A stretch of 10,015 nucleotides of DNA from Paludibacter sp. (lineage in GTDB: Bacteria > Bacteroidota > Bacteroidia > Bacteroidales > Paludibacteraceae). Shown in pieces: positions 1 through 7,507 of the stretch. The stretch is from the NCBI GenBank assembly GCA_024709185.1, contig JANJXE010000173.1:1-10015 (forward strand), given 5' to 3'. The first letter of the stretch is position 1; the number at the start of each line of letters is the position of its first letter. Both the position numbers and the translations under genes were made by a program. Under the pieces are notes generated by a model. The model worked only from the letters and a program-made list of their open reading frames with translations, had not been told where the DNA came from and ran no database searches.

Positions 1-1
1 G

Positions 2-856
2 AATGAAACTTTCACCGATGGTGAGACTCCATCGTTGCCCGAACGTACCCTGCGATTAAGAGGTCAGGATGGAAAAATAAGTTTTAATACAGCTACAGGT
101 GAGTCAATTACCAAATATGAAGTTACATTTTGGGCACGTACCGACGGCGATAACAAACAGGTACTTATGAATACAAAAAACCCCAACACATTTCTCACAC
201 TTACATCCAACTGGCAAAAATTCACAATAGAGCGTTATGCTACCGGAACAAGTTCCACTGCTCTTAGTATCGACTTCTTCCCAACAGTTTTCCCAACTGT
301 GGATAATACTACCGGATACACTGTCTATATTGATGAACTAACGGTTAAAGTTCGTAAGATTGCAACTACCACAGCCGCTTCAGAAATCAGTACTACCAGT
401 TTTAAAGCCAACTGGACTGCTGTTGAAGGTGCTAATTCCTACACCGTCATTGTTGAAAAAAGTGATGGAGCTACACCAGCTGTTTGGACCGCAATAAACG
501 GTTCTCCGTTTAATGCCGGAAATACAACGTCTCTGAATGTAACCAATCTGGAAAGCGGAACATACCGCTACCGTGTTACTGCTACTGATGGCACAACGAC
601 CACCATTGAATCGAACAACACATTTGTAACAACTTTGGCAAACGGTGTGGATGAGATAATGTTCGAATCGGTTTACAGTCAGGATAATTCAATTTATATT
701 CATTTAAACACCGACAATAAAGTGGATGTATTTACTCTTAACGGACAAATGCTGTTGAGTAAAGAATGCCAGGCAGGAATGAATCAACTGAATATCGGTC
801 AAAAGGGCATTTATATCCTTAAATCGGGTAATGATGTAAGAAAGGTTGTGTTATAG
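2..856 (+). CDS. T9SS-secreted protein, 5'-truncated, with FN3 domain and C-terminal sorting domain
   Basis: The frame is open from the first complete codon (position 2), so the gene begins left of the window; the TTG at 35 is an internal Leu codon, not a start. The visible 284 residues show three parts. Residues about 1-118 look like a beta-sandwich (jelly-roll or carbohydrate-binding-like), with a closing YTVYIDELTVKV strand. Residues about 119-212 are a fibronectin type III domain (FKANWTAVEGANSYTV, then SGTYRYRVTATDG). Residues about 215-284 are a T9SS type A sorting domain (VDVFTLNGQMLL, then KGIYILKSG, ending KVVL). In this family the sorting domain directs export across the outer membrane and attachment to or release from the surface. 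Any catalytic domain would lie upstream and is not visible, so enzyme activity is unknown. An intrinsic terminator follows about 55 nt after the stop. The FN3 and sorting-domain calls are firm; the first domain is tentative. Confidence 0.85.
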   Translation, partial: NETFTDGETPSLPERTLRLRGQDGKISFNTATGESITKYEVTFWARTDGDNKQVLMNTKNPNTFLTLTSNWQKFTIERYATGTSSTALSIDFFPTVFPTVDNTTGYTVYIDELTVKVRKIATTTAASEISTTSFKANWTAVEGANSYTVIVEKSDGATPAVWTAINGSPFNAGNTTSLNVTNLESGTYRYRVTATDGTTTTIESNNTFVTTLANGVDEIMFESVYSQDNSIYIHLNTDNKVDVFTLNGQMLLSKECQAGMNQLNIGQKGIYILKSGNDVRKVVL

Positions 857-910
857 TTATTTTTCTGAATATTTTTCCTGATTTGACAAGGAAAGAATTA
901 TCACTTATTT

Positions 911-959
911 GTAGTACATGTTCATTTATCATAGTTGAACATGTACTGCTTTTTTGTTT
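911..959 (+). terminator. Rho-independent terminator of the first gene
   Basis: Left arm AGTACATGTTCA (913-924) and right arm TGAACATGTACT (936-947) are perfect complements. The stem extends by a G-T wobble (912/948) and a G-C pair (911/949). The loop is 11 nt, and a run of six T (950-955) follows directly, then GTTT. It sits about 55 nt after the stop at 856, as expected for a terminator separating this gene from the next unit. Confidence 0.85.
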
Positions 960-973
960 AAAATCGGAATATT

Positions 974-993
974 ATATCCACCAATATCCACGT
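974..993 (+). repeat. Tandem 10-bp direct repeat upstream of the beta-helix gene promoter
   Basis: ATATCCACCA (974-983) is followed immediately by ATATCCACGT (984-993), with eight of ten bases identical. The period is about one helical turn, and the pair lies about 75-90 bp upstream of the -7 box at 1065. That geometry would suit two protomers of a DNA-binding activator on one face, but this is inference; a chance repeat in AT-rich DNA is possible. Confidence 0.3.
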
Positions 994-1064
994 TAAAACT
1001 TTGTCAATGGAGTTTACTTTTGAAAGTATTTAATTATCTTTCCCCAACTTTACAAATTTTTTAC

Positions 1065-1072
1065 TATATTTG
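1065..1072 (+). promoter_or_regulatory. Bacteroidota-type -7 promoter box for the beta-helix gene
   Basis: TATATTTG matches the Bacteroidota primary sigma factor -7 consensus TAnnTTTG exactly and lies 40 nt before the ATG at 1113. Transcription would start near 1079. No convincing TTTG element is present at the usual 19-20 nt spacing upstream, so the -33 part is weak. The leader before ATG is AT-rich without a Shine-Dalgarno sequence, which is normal in this phylum. The region 857-1112 holds only the terminator, a small direct repeat and this promoter. Confidence 0.6.
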
Positions 1073-1112
1073 CCGCGCTAATTGGTTTATTAACTATTAA
1101 ATAAAAAGCATC

Positions 1113-2879
1113 ATGAGAAAAATTACTTTTTTAGCAATTATGGTCTTTGTTTCCCTGGTGGGATCGCAGGCTTTTGCAATGTCGGGCACCTATAAGGTAG
1201 GAACTACACAGGGCGCCGACTACGCATCGTTGAGTGCAGCTGTTGCAGCGATAAATGCCGCCACCATTCAGGGCGATATTATATTGGAAATCACTTCCGA
1301 TATTACAGAAGCTGCCAACTTTGGACTGGCCAAGGATTTAGGAGTGTATAAGATCACCATTCGTCCTGATGCAGATGAAAATCGTACGGTAACGTTTACA
1401 CAGACAACTGGTAATACCGGACCCTGGGGCCATTTTGTAATCGGATGTGCAACCGAAAATCTTAATACTGCATTATCTGATGTTACTGTAGTTGCAACCA
1501 ACAACATTACATTCGACGGTTATGCGGTGGGAGGAACAACCCGAAGATTAAAATTCGAAACTCCCGAACTTGCCATGACAGGTTCAGCTCCAATTAATAT
1601 CCTGGGCGGAAGTTCGAATATTACCATTAAGAATTGTATTATCAACAATCAATCATCCGGCACAGGACCTATGGGAATTTATATTGTACAATTCAAGGGT
1701 ACTACGCTCGATGTTTCTCCCAACAATGTGCTTATTGAAAACAATGTTATTTCTTCCAGAAATCAAACTGTCAGTGGATATGGCATACGTTGCAACCGTT
1801 CAGGAACTGCGACTACGCGAATTACAGGACTACAGATTAAAAACAACCTGATTACTGCCAGTGGTACCGGAATTGAAGTATATTATTGCAATGGAGTTAC
1901 TATCACCAACAACGAAATTAAAGTGCAGAAAGGCACAACTACTGGTTCAGGAATTGGAGTATGGCTTCGTGGAACTACCGGCGATATGTATGTTACAGCA
2001 AATAAATTTACTGAATTAGTATCGGTTCAAACCGGAACAGGCACTTATGCCACACAGGGCATTTTAACCGGAGCTACTTCTACCAATCCGTTTAATGTTC
2101 ACATTTACAATAATACATTTAGTGGAATAAACCGTTCGGTAGCAGGTCCGGCCAACCTGAATCAATCCTATATTGCAGATATCGGTTACGGCACCACCAA
2201 TATTTACAACAACACTTTCTACCTGCCGGCTCTTACGCTTCCCACACAAAACGGAGCATATAATGCCATTTCATTTACCACTGCCAACTACAAAGCAAAT
2301 GTAAAAAACAACATTTTCATCAGCGATGAAGATGCTAAAAGCATTTTAATCTCCAAAGCTATTACAACAGGAGTTGTTAACAATAATATCTACTTCCTGC
2401 GTGCCGGAAATACGAATGCGAGAGTGGTTGATACCTATGCAACGCTTGTCGATTACCAAACTGCCAATCCAACGCTCGACATCAACTCTAAATCAGTAAA
2501 TGTTTTCTTTGAAGATGCTGCTACCGGAGATCTTCGGTTGGCCGGAACTTCGGTTTGGAATGCCGACCTGCATGTGCCTGCCCTGTCGGAAGTAACCACT
2601 GATATGTTTGGCAACGCCCGTGTGGGAACTACTTTTGCCGGTGCACATCAACCAGACATGACTACCAACCTTGAAAACGGCCTGGTGAATGGAAACCGCG
2701 TAGTACGTACTGAAAGCGGAATTATGGTAGTACTTAGCCAACGTTCTACCGTTGAGCTTTATTCACTTACCGGAAAACTGATTGATCGCGCTGATGTGAC
2801 AGGCGTTTATAGCAAGGACTTGTCTAGTGGAGCTTATGTAATCCGAATCAACGGCGAATCGGCGAAATTTATCCGTTAA
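1113..2879 (+). CDS. Secreted right-handed parallel beta-helix protein with T9SS sorting domain
   Basis: This is a 588-residue protein. Residues 1-22 are a signal peptide with a basic start (MRK), a hydrophobic core and an AFA cleavage site. Residues about 24-160 form the beta-rich N-terminal cap; the opening TYKVG..QGADYASLSAAVAAIN is typical of proteins that begin a beta-helix. About nine PbH1-like rungs follow between residues 169 and 428, recognised by repeated strand-NN turns: ITIKNC, VLIENN, LQIKNN, VTITNN, VHIYNN, TNIYNN, ANVKNN and VVNNN. Residues about 470-512 form the closing segment (TGDLRLAG, then TDMFGNARVG). Residues about 525-588 are a T9SS type A sorting domain (VELYSLTGKLI, SSGAYVIRI, ending AKFIR). 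The fold is shared by polysaccharide lyases, pectinases and adhesins, but I see no assignable catalytic residues, so glycan binding, degradation or adhesion all remain open. The gene has its own promoter and terminator and appears monocistronic. Confidence 0.9.
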   Translation: MRKITFLAIMVFVSLVGSQAFAMSGTYKVGTTQGADYASLSAAVAAINAATIQGDIILEITSDITEAANFGLAKDLGVYKITIRPDADENRTVTFTQTTGNTGPWGHFVIGCATENLNTALSDVTVVATNNITFDGYAVGGTTRRLKFETPELAMTGSAPINILGGSSNITIKNCIINNQSSGTGPMGIYIVQFKGTTLDVSPNNVLIENNVISSRNQTVSGYGIRCNRSGTATTRITGLQIKNNLITASGTGIEVYYCNGVTITNNEIKVQKGTTTGSGIGVWLRGTTGDMYVTANKFTELVSVQTGTGTYATQGILTGATSTNPFNVHIYNNTFSGINRSVAGPANLNQSYIADIGYGTTNIYNNTFYLPALTLPTQNGAYNAISFTTANYKANVKNNIFISDEDAKSILISKAITTGVVNNNIYFLRAGNTNARVVDTYATLVDYQTANPTLDINSKSVNVFFEDAATGDLRLAGTSVWNADLHVPALSEVTTDMFGNARVGTTFAGAHQPDMTTNLENGLVNGNRVVRTESGIMVVLSQRSTVELYSLTGKLIDRADVTGVYSKDLSSGAYVIRINGESAKFIR

Positions 2880-2899
2880 TCGGTTTCGAATCTTTTATA

Positions 2900-2935
2900 C
2901 AGCCGTCGGACCTTTGGGTTCGACGGTTGTTTTTC
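2900..2935 (+). terminator. Rho-independent terminator of the beta-helix gene
   Basis: A 13-pair stem (2900-2912 with 2917-2929, including two G-T wobbles at 2902/2927 and 2909/2920) encloses a TTTG tetraloop and is followed by five T (2930-2934). It lies 20 nt after the stop codon. It separates the beta-helix gene from the downstream operon. Confidence 0.85.
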
Positions 2936-3037
2936 TCTACTCCGGCACTGTTTGCCTTACCGCGTTTTTATCTTTTTTACGCCAGGCTTGTTATCATATT
3001 TAACAATCTAAGTCTGTGTAGTATATCGATTTATCCG

Positions 3038-3045
3038 TACCTTTG
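3038..3045 (+). promoter_or_regulatory. Bacteroidota-type -7 promoter box for the four-gene operon
   Basis: TACCTTTG matches TAnnTTTG exactly and lies 27 nt before the ATG at 3073, giving a short leader with a start near 3052. The -33 region has no clean TTTG, only TGTG or TCTG around 3013-3018. Because no terminator is seen downstream to the window end, this box probably drives the T9SS protein, the TonB receptor, the lipoprotein and the barrel gene. Apart from the preceding terminator, I see nothing else in 2880-3072. Confidence 0.6.
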
Positions 3046-3072
3046 CAAACGTAATTACAAACCAACAGCAAC

Positions 3073-4722
3073 ATGATGTTCACTACAATTAAAAGTATCC
3101 TGGTGACAGGATTAGCGCTTTTCGTTTTTTTGAGTCTGTCTACAACAAGCAACGCAGCCACTCTGTTCGAAAACTTCGATAGCCCTTCTGCTTCTGCAAC
3201 CAATAATAACGGAGTAAAAATTACGTATTCTTCCGGCGATTGGTACAGCTTCGGGATTACAAAACCAACGACTCCCAACGAAGGAGACCGGATTAACGGA
3301 CTGTATTCTATCCGTATGCGTGGACTTGCATCTAAAAACACCCTTTATATGATGTTTGATAAAGCAGGTGCTGGTGTGGTTTCGTTTAATTATGGATCGT
3401 ACAGTAACCATAGTGGAGGAAAATTCAAGCTTCAAAAATCGATAAACAGCGGTACCAACTGGACTGATGTAAGCACCGAAATTACAGTTCCAGCCTGGAG
3501 TGGCACCATGCTAACTTTCTCACAGGTTGTAAACGAACCGGGCAATGTGCGTTTCCGCATTTTCATGATTGAAACCACCAACGCCAATACTCAGGTAAAC
3601 ATCGACGATTTTATGATTACCGATTACAATGTGGAACAAACTGCTCTTCCTCAGTCGTCGGTACCCACCGGAATTTACGAAACGACTCAAACGGTAAGTC
3701 TGTCAAGCGCAACTTCAGGTGCCACGATTCATTATACGCTGGATGGAACACCGGCAAGCACTTCTTCACCGGTTTACTCTACTCCGCTCAGTATTACAGA
3801 AACCACCCGTATTCGTGCTATTGCAGTCGCTTCAGGCAAGGAAAACAGCCGCGAAGAAGTTGTGCTGATAAGTTTTCCTATTAACCTGGCGACGCTCAAT
3901 CTGTTTTACGATAAACTTGCCACTTCGGGTACTAACTTCACCTATTTCAAGTACAACGGCGAAGCTATTGTTACTTTTGCTTATGCTACTTCAACCGGAA
4001 GCCGTTATCTTTACATGCAGGATGCTACAGCCGGCATTATCATCAACGATAATTTCAAAAAGCTGGAAGGCGATTTTGCCATTGGCGATAAGGTTACCGG
4101 TTTTTTTGCCTGGGTGAACAACATCAACAACTCACCTCAGATTTATCTGCATAATAATCCAACAGTGGTTTCCAGTGGCAACTCTGTGACACCAAAGGTA
4201 ATCACTCTGGCACAGGTACCTGATCATAATTATCAACTCGTACAAATCAATAATTTGTATTTTGATGAAGCCGATGGCACTAAAACATTTGGACCCAACA
4301 ATCCATACACCATACACGACGAGGGCACAGCAACCACAACCACAAAATTCAGGACACCTGCCAATATGGCTTCGAATTTCGATTACAATGCAACTGTTAT
4401 ACCTGCTAAAGTAAACCTGGTTGGATTAGTTGCGAAGAATAGCCCTGTGGTAGCAGACTTTATGGTATTTGCCCGTTCACTGAGCGAATTGAACGTAACT
4501 GTTTCAGGTATAAATCAACCCAAACAGGTAAATTTCAGGATTTTAGGAAATATCCTGACCATTGATCCGGCCAGTACCCTTCCTGTTGAAGTGTACACGT
4601 CTACTGGTCAGGCGATCTATCGCAATCAACCAACAGTTGGTGTTCCTGTGAACATTGCCCTGAATAAGGGCATCTACCTGGTAAAAACCGGTGAAGGTAT
4701 TGCCAAAATCATTATTCCCTAA
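3073..4722 (+). CDS. T9SS-secreted multidomain protein: jelly-roll, chitobiase C-terminal-like and OB-like domains
   Basis: This is a 549-residue protein; ATG at 3073 is followed by a second ATG at 3076, and either may start it. Residues 1-29 are a signal peptide (core ILVTGLALFVFL, cleavage near SNAA). Residues about 31-185 are a beta-sandwich binding-type region ending in the calcium-loop-like NIDDFMI. Residues about 193-268 resemble the chitobiase/beta-hexosaminidase C-terminal domain (IHYTLDGTPASTSSPVYSTP, then TTRIRAIAVASG). Residues about 270-475 resemble the OB-fold/DUF5689-type domain of surface proteins (YLYMQDATAGIIIND, then GDKVTGFFAWVNN). Residues about 485-549 are a T9SS type A sorting domain (VEVYTSTGQAIY, KGIYLVKTG, ending AKIIIP). 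No catalytic domain is visible, so a surface binding role is inferred. It leads the operon; the TonB receptor starts about 16 nt after its stop with no terminator between, which suggests a joint function. The signal peptide, CHB_HEX-like and sorting domains are the firmest calls; the OB-like call is moderate. Confidence 0.87.
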   Translation: MMFTTIKSILVTGLALFVFLSLSTTSNAATLFENFDSPSASATNNNGVKITYSSGDWYSFGITKPTTPNEGDRINGLYSIRMRGLASKNTLYMMFDKAGAGVVSFNYGSYSNHSGGKFKLQKSINSGTNWTDVSTEITVPAWSGTMLTFSQVVNEPGNVRFRIFMIETTNANTQVNIDDFMITDYNVEQTALPQSSVPTGIYETTQTVSLSSATSGATIHYTLDGTPASTSSPVYSTPLSITETTRIRAIAVASGKENSREEVVLISFPINLATLNLFYDKLATSGTNFTYFKYNGEAIVTFAYATSTGSRYLYMQDATAGIIINDNFKKLEGDFAIGDKVTGFFAWVNNINNSPQIYLHNNPTVVSSGNSVTPKVITLAQVPDHNYQLVQINNLYFDEADGTKTFGPNNPYTIHDEGTATTTTKFRTPANMASNFDYNATVIPAKVNLVGLVAKNSPVVADFMVFARSLSELNVTVSGINQPKQVNFRILGNILTIDPASTLPVEVYTSTGQAIYRNQPTVGVPVNIALNKGIYLVKTGEGIAKIIIP

Positions 4723-4738
4723 AGTAAATTCAGTACAG

Positions 4739-7507
4739 GTGAGAAATCAAACACTCAGGATTTGTGCCCTCTTAGGAATGGTTATTCTGTTCCATTTTCA
4801 GGGCTTCAGTCAGAACACATCGGGTAATAGGGACAAACACGCTGTGCAGGTTATAGTTTCCGATAGTGTTACCGGCGAACGTATTATCGGGGCGGCCCTT
4901 CAAATGAAAAGCATGGGTATTTACGCCATCACCAATAACGAAGGGGTAGGTATTCTTGGCAATGTGCCCACTACAATGGCTACCATCGACATTTCCTGTC
5001 TGGGCTACGAGAGTCAGGTAAGGACAATAAATGTAAAAGGCGACGTGATTGTCAGGGTGAAACTGATTGAGACATCGCTGGAGCTAAAAGAAGTGACGGT
5101 TACTGCTAAAAACAGTGCTGCCGGTGCTGCCACCTCGTCGCAAATCGGCCGCCAGGCCATCGAGCACCTTCAGGCCAATAATTTATCCGATTTAATGCAG
5201 TTATTGCCCGGACAACTCATGCAGAACAACGACCTTACCACGGCCAGGCAAATTAATTTCCGGACCGCAGGAAGTACCAACGATGCCAACAATGCGTTTG
5301 GAGCTTCCGTGATTATGGATGGAGTACCTGTATCGAACAATGCCACGATGTCGGATAAAATCAGCAACAATACTGCCGGCAACGGAGTCGATATGCGACA
5401 GATTGGAACCGACAACATCGAATCGGTGGAAATCATTCGTGGAATTCCTTCGGCAGAATACGGAGACTTAACTTCCGGAGCAGTGATTGTGAAAACCAAA
5501 GCCGGTCGCACGCCTTACGAAGTTCGCACCAAGGTTAATCCCACCACCATCAACTCCTCGTTTGGAAAAGGCTGGTCGCTGGGTGATAAAAACGGATTCC
5601 TGAACGCCAGCTTCGACTACGCTCAGGCCTGGGGCGATCCGCGCACCAAGATCCGTTCGTTCGACCGCATCTCCGGTTCGCTCACCTACACCAATACGCT
5701 CTTTAAAATTGTCCGAACTAAAACCAAGGTGAACATTAATAGTTTAATCGACTGGATGGGTGAGGACCTCGATTTAATTGCCGACGGTACCTTTACCAGT
5801 CAGAAAGAGTTTCGCATTGCGGTGAGTCATGATGGCAAGATTCCTCTAAACCTGCCCCTGGCGCGCACTATTTCGTATGTTGCCGGGTTTTCAACATCCG
5901 AACGCAACACCCGAACCAGCAATTTTTATTCCCGTACCGGCATCATTCCGATCGTCAATTCGCTGGAAACCGGCTATTTTGAAATACCCTACCGCAGTTC
6001 GTCCTATAAGACTTCAGGAGGAGCCATCAGCACACCGCAAAGCTTTTATTTCAAACTAAGCAACACTTTTGGAGCTTCTATCCAGCGATTTACGCATTCG
6101 TTTAATATGGGATTGGAATACCGCTACGAAGTAAATAATGCGATAGGCTTTTACAACGACGACGATTTATTGCCTCTGAAACCCAATAGCGATGGCCGTC
6201 CGCGCCCCTATTCCGACATCCCGGGATTAAATCAACTATCGGGTTATGTGGAAGATAATATGGCGTGGAAGCTGTTCGGCATGCGCTTTAAACTGGTAGC
6301 CGGTTTGCGCTACACCCACCTACAGCCGGGAATGGATGAGCAGGTTTGGTCGCTTTCGCCCCGTATCAACGCATCGGTAGCAGTTACCAAGTGGCTCGAC
6401 CTTCGACTTGGTTACGGACAAAATGCAAAAACGCCCGGGTTGGTGCATTTGTATCCTGAGAAAAAATACACCGATAAGCTGGCAGCCGACAATACAGGAG
6501 CAGCCAATCCGGCCGAACGGGCGTTGTGGTACCATACCTATGTGTACGATGTAAAACGAACCACTGGTTTAAAGAATTCCACCAATACCAAGTACGAAAT
6601 CGGTCTTGATTTTAAATTACCAGAGAACCGTAATATTTCGATTATTGCGTATAGCGATAATACTCCCAATGGTTTTTCGGGTCTCGGATTACAACATTTA
6701 TACACAGCCGGTTTCTATAAAGCAGGAGAAGGAATGACCTTAGTACCCGGAGCAAAACCGGTCATCGACTGGAACAATCCATCGCGGGTCGACACGATGT
6801 GGATCAGCACCGGAGAATTCGGTAACTATGCCTGGGCATTGAACCGTGGGATAGAGTTCGACATCGACCTGGGACGAGTGGAACAATGGAACACATCGTT
6901 TTTCCTCTCGGGTGCATTTATGGAGACACAGTCGAAGACAACAGCGCCAACTATTTCAACACCTGACAACAAAAATATTGCCATGTATCCGGAATCGAAC
7001 ATGACACCGTTCAAGTATGTATATCCCGGAGGAATCAACATCGACACCAATCGGCGATTCAGCACCCAATTCAGGGGAGTATTGAATATTCCGGCGCTGA
7101 GAATGGTGCTTTCATCGTCGTTACAGGTAATTTGGTACAGTTACGATGGATCACAAAATCCACAACGAATTCCCATTGCGTATTTACTGCCCGACATGGC
7201 TAATAATACTGTAACGTACCACCCGATTACGGCTGAGATGCTGGCCGATCCGAATTATACCATCCGGGGGTTGAAATTAAGCGAAGCTATCACCGACGGC
7301 ACCGATAACCCGCCCGTTACGCAGCCACCGTTGATGATGATGTCGACCCGTCTCACGAAGGACATTTCCAAAATGGCCGGTTTCTCGTTTTTTGTCAACA
7401 ACACCCTGTTTTACCAACCCTGGCAAAGCAGTTCGGCATCGTCCACCCTTACCGAACGCAATCAGGGTACTTTTAATTTCGGGATGGAGTTGTATTTTAA
7501 ATTTTAA
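4739..7507 (+). CDS. TonB-dependent outer-membrane receptor with carboxypeptidase-regulatory-like N-terminal domain
   Basis: This is a 922-residue protein from GTG 4739. That start gives a normal signal peptide (MRNQTLR, core ICALLGMVILFHF, cleavage near GFSQ) 16 nt after the previous stop. The frame is also open from GTG 4691, which would add 16 residues and overlap the upstream gene by 32 nt. The first in-frame ATG (4778) falls inside the hydrophobic core and is unlikely. Residues about 35-125 are the carboxypeptidase-regulatory-like domain common in Bacteroidota receptors, ending in LELKEVTVTAKN. Residues about 133-259 are the plug (DLMQLLPGQL, VIMDGVPV, NIESVEIIRGIPSAEYGDL, SGAVIVKTKAG). 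The rest is a 22-strand-type barrel ending in aromatic FKF. The family imports ligands across the outer membrane using TonB/ExbBD energy. No SusD partner is present, so this resembles siderophore, haem, metal or cofactor receptors more than SusC, but the ligand is unknown. It shares its stop base with the next ATG (TAATG). Confidence 0.92.
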   Translation: MRNQTLRICALLGMVILFHFQGFSQNTSGNRDKHAVQVIVSDSVTGERIIGAALQMKSMGIYAITNNEGVGILGNVPTTMATIDISCLGYESQVRTINVKGDVIVRVKLIETSLELKEVTVTAKNSAAGAATSSQIGRQAIEHLQANNLSDLMQLLPGQLMQNNDLTTARQINFRTAGSTNDANNAFGASVIMDGVPVSNNATMSDKISNNTAGNGVDMRQIGTDNIESVEIIRGIPSAEYGDLTSGAVIVKTKAGRTPYEVRTKVNPTTINSSFGKGWSLGDKNGFLNASFDYAQAWGDPRTKIRSFDRISGSLTYTNTLFKIVRTKTKVNINSLIDWMGEDLDLIADGTFTSQKEFRIAVSHDGKIPLNLPLARTISYVAGFSTSERNTRTSNFYSRTGIIPIVNSLETGYFEIPYRSSSYKTSGGAISTPQSFYFKLSNTFGASIQRFTHSFNMGLEYRYEVNNAIGFYNDDDLLPLKPNSDGRPRPYSDIPGLNQLSGYVEDNMAWKLFGMRFKLVAGLRYTHLQPGMDEQVWSLSPRINASVAVTKWLDLRLGYGQNAKTPGLVHLYPEKKYTDKLAADNTGAANPAERALWYHTYVYDVKRTTGLKNSTNTKYEIGLDFKLPENRNISIIAYSDNTPNGFSGLGLQHLYTAGFYKAGEGMTLVPGAKPVIDWNNPSRVDTMWISTGEFGNYAWALNRGIEFDIDLGRVEQWNTSFFLSGAFMETQSKTTAPTISTPDNKNIAMYPESNMTPFKYVYPGGINIDTNRRFSTQFRGVLNIPALRMVLSSSLQVIWYSYDGSQNPQRIPIAYLLPDMANNTVTYHPITAEMLADPNYTIRGLKLSEAITDGTDNPPVTQPPLMMMSTRLTKDISKMAGFSFFVNNTLFYQPWQSSSASSTLTERNQGTFNFGMELYFKF

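Noticed and set aside
35..37. TTG as start of the first gene
   Set aside because: The frame is open upstream to the window edge and codes for compatible sequence, and no signal peptide follows, so this is an internal codon of a truncated gene.
872..894. Small hairpin TTTCCT/AGGAAA after the first gene
   Set aside because: The stem has only six pairs and no T-run follows it; the stronger hairpin at 911-959 is the likely terminator.
913..947. Perfect 12-bp inverted repeat as a regulator operator
   Set aside because: It lies just after a stop codon, far from the next promoter, and is followed directly by six T, so a terminator explains it better.
3000..3341. Minus-strand open frame across the operon promoter and the start of the T9SS gene
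   Set aside because: It is antisense to a well-supported gene, has no recognisable domain or promoter, and reads as low-complexity shadow sequence. The same holds for the other minus-strand frames, including those at 5170-5511 and 7909-8214.
3917..4117. Plus-strand short open frame inside the T9SS gene
   Set aside because: It lies in another frame of a clearly coding region, is leucine-rich by frame shift, and has no start context or homology that I recognise.
4691..7507. SusC-type receptor of a polysaccharide utilisation locus
   Set aside because: No SusD-like gene follows, and the next genes are DUF4876-like and a barrel protein. The N-terminal regulatory-like domain alone is shared by many non-Sus receptors.
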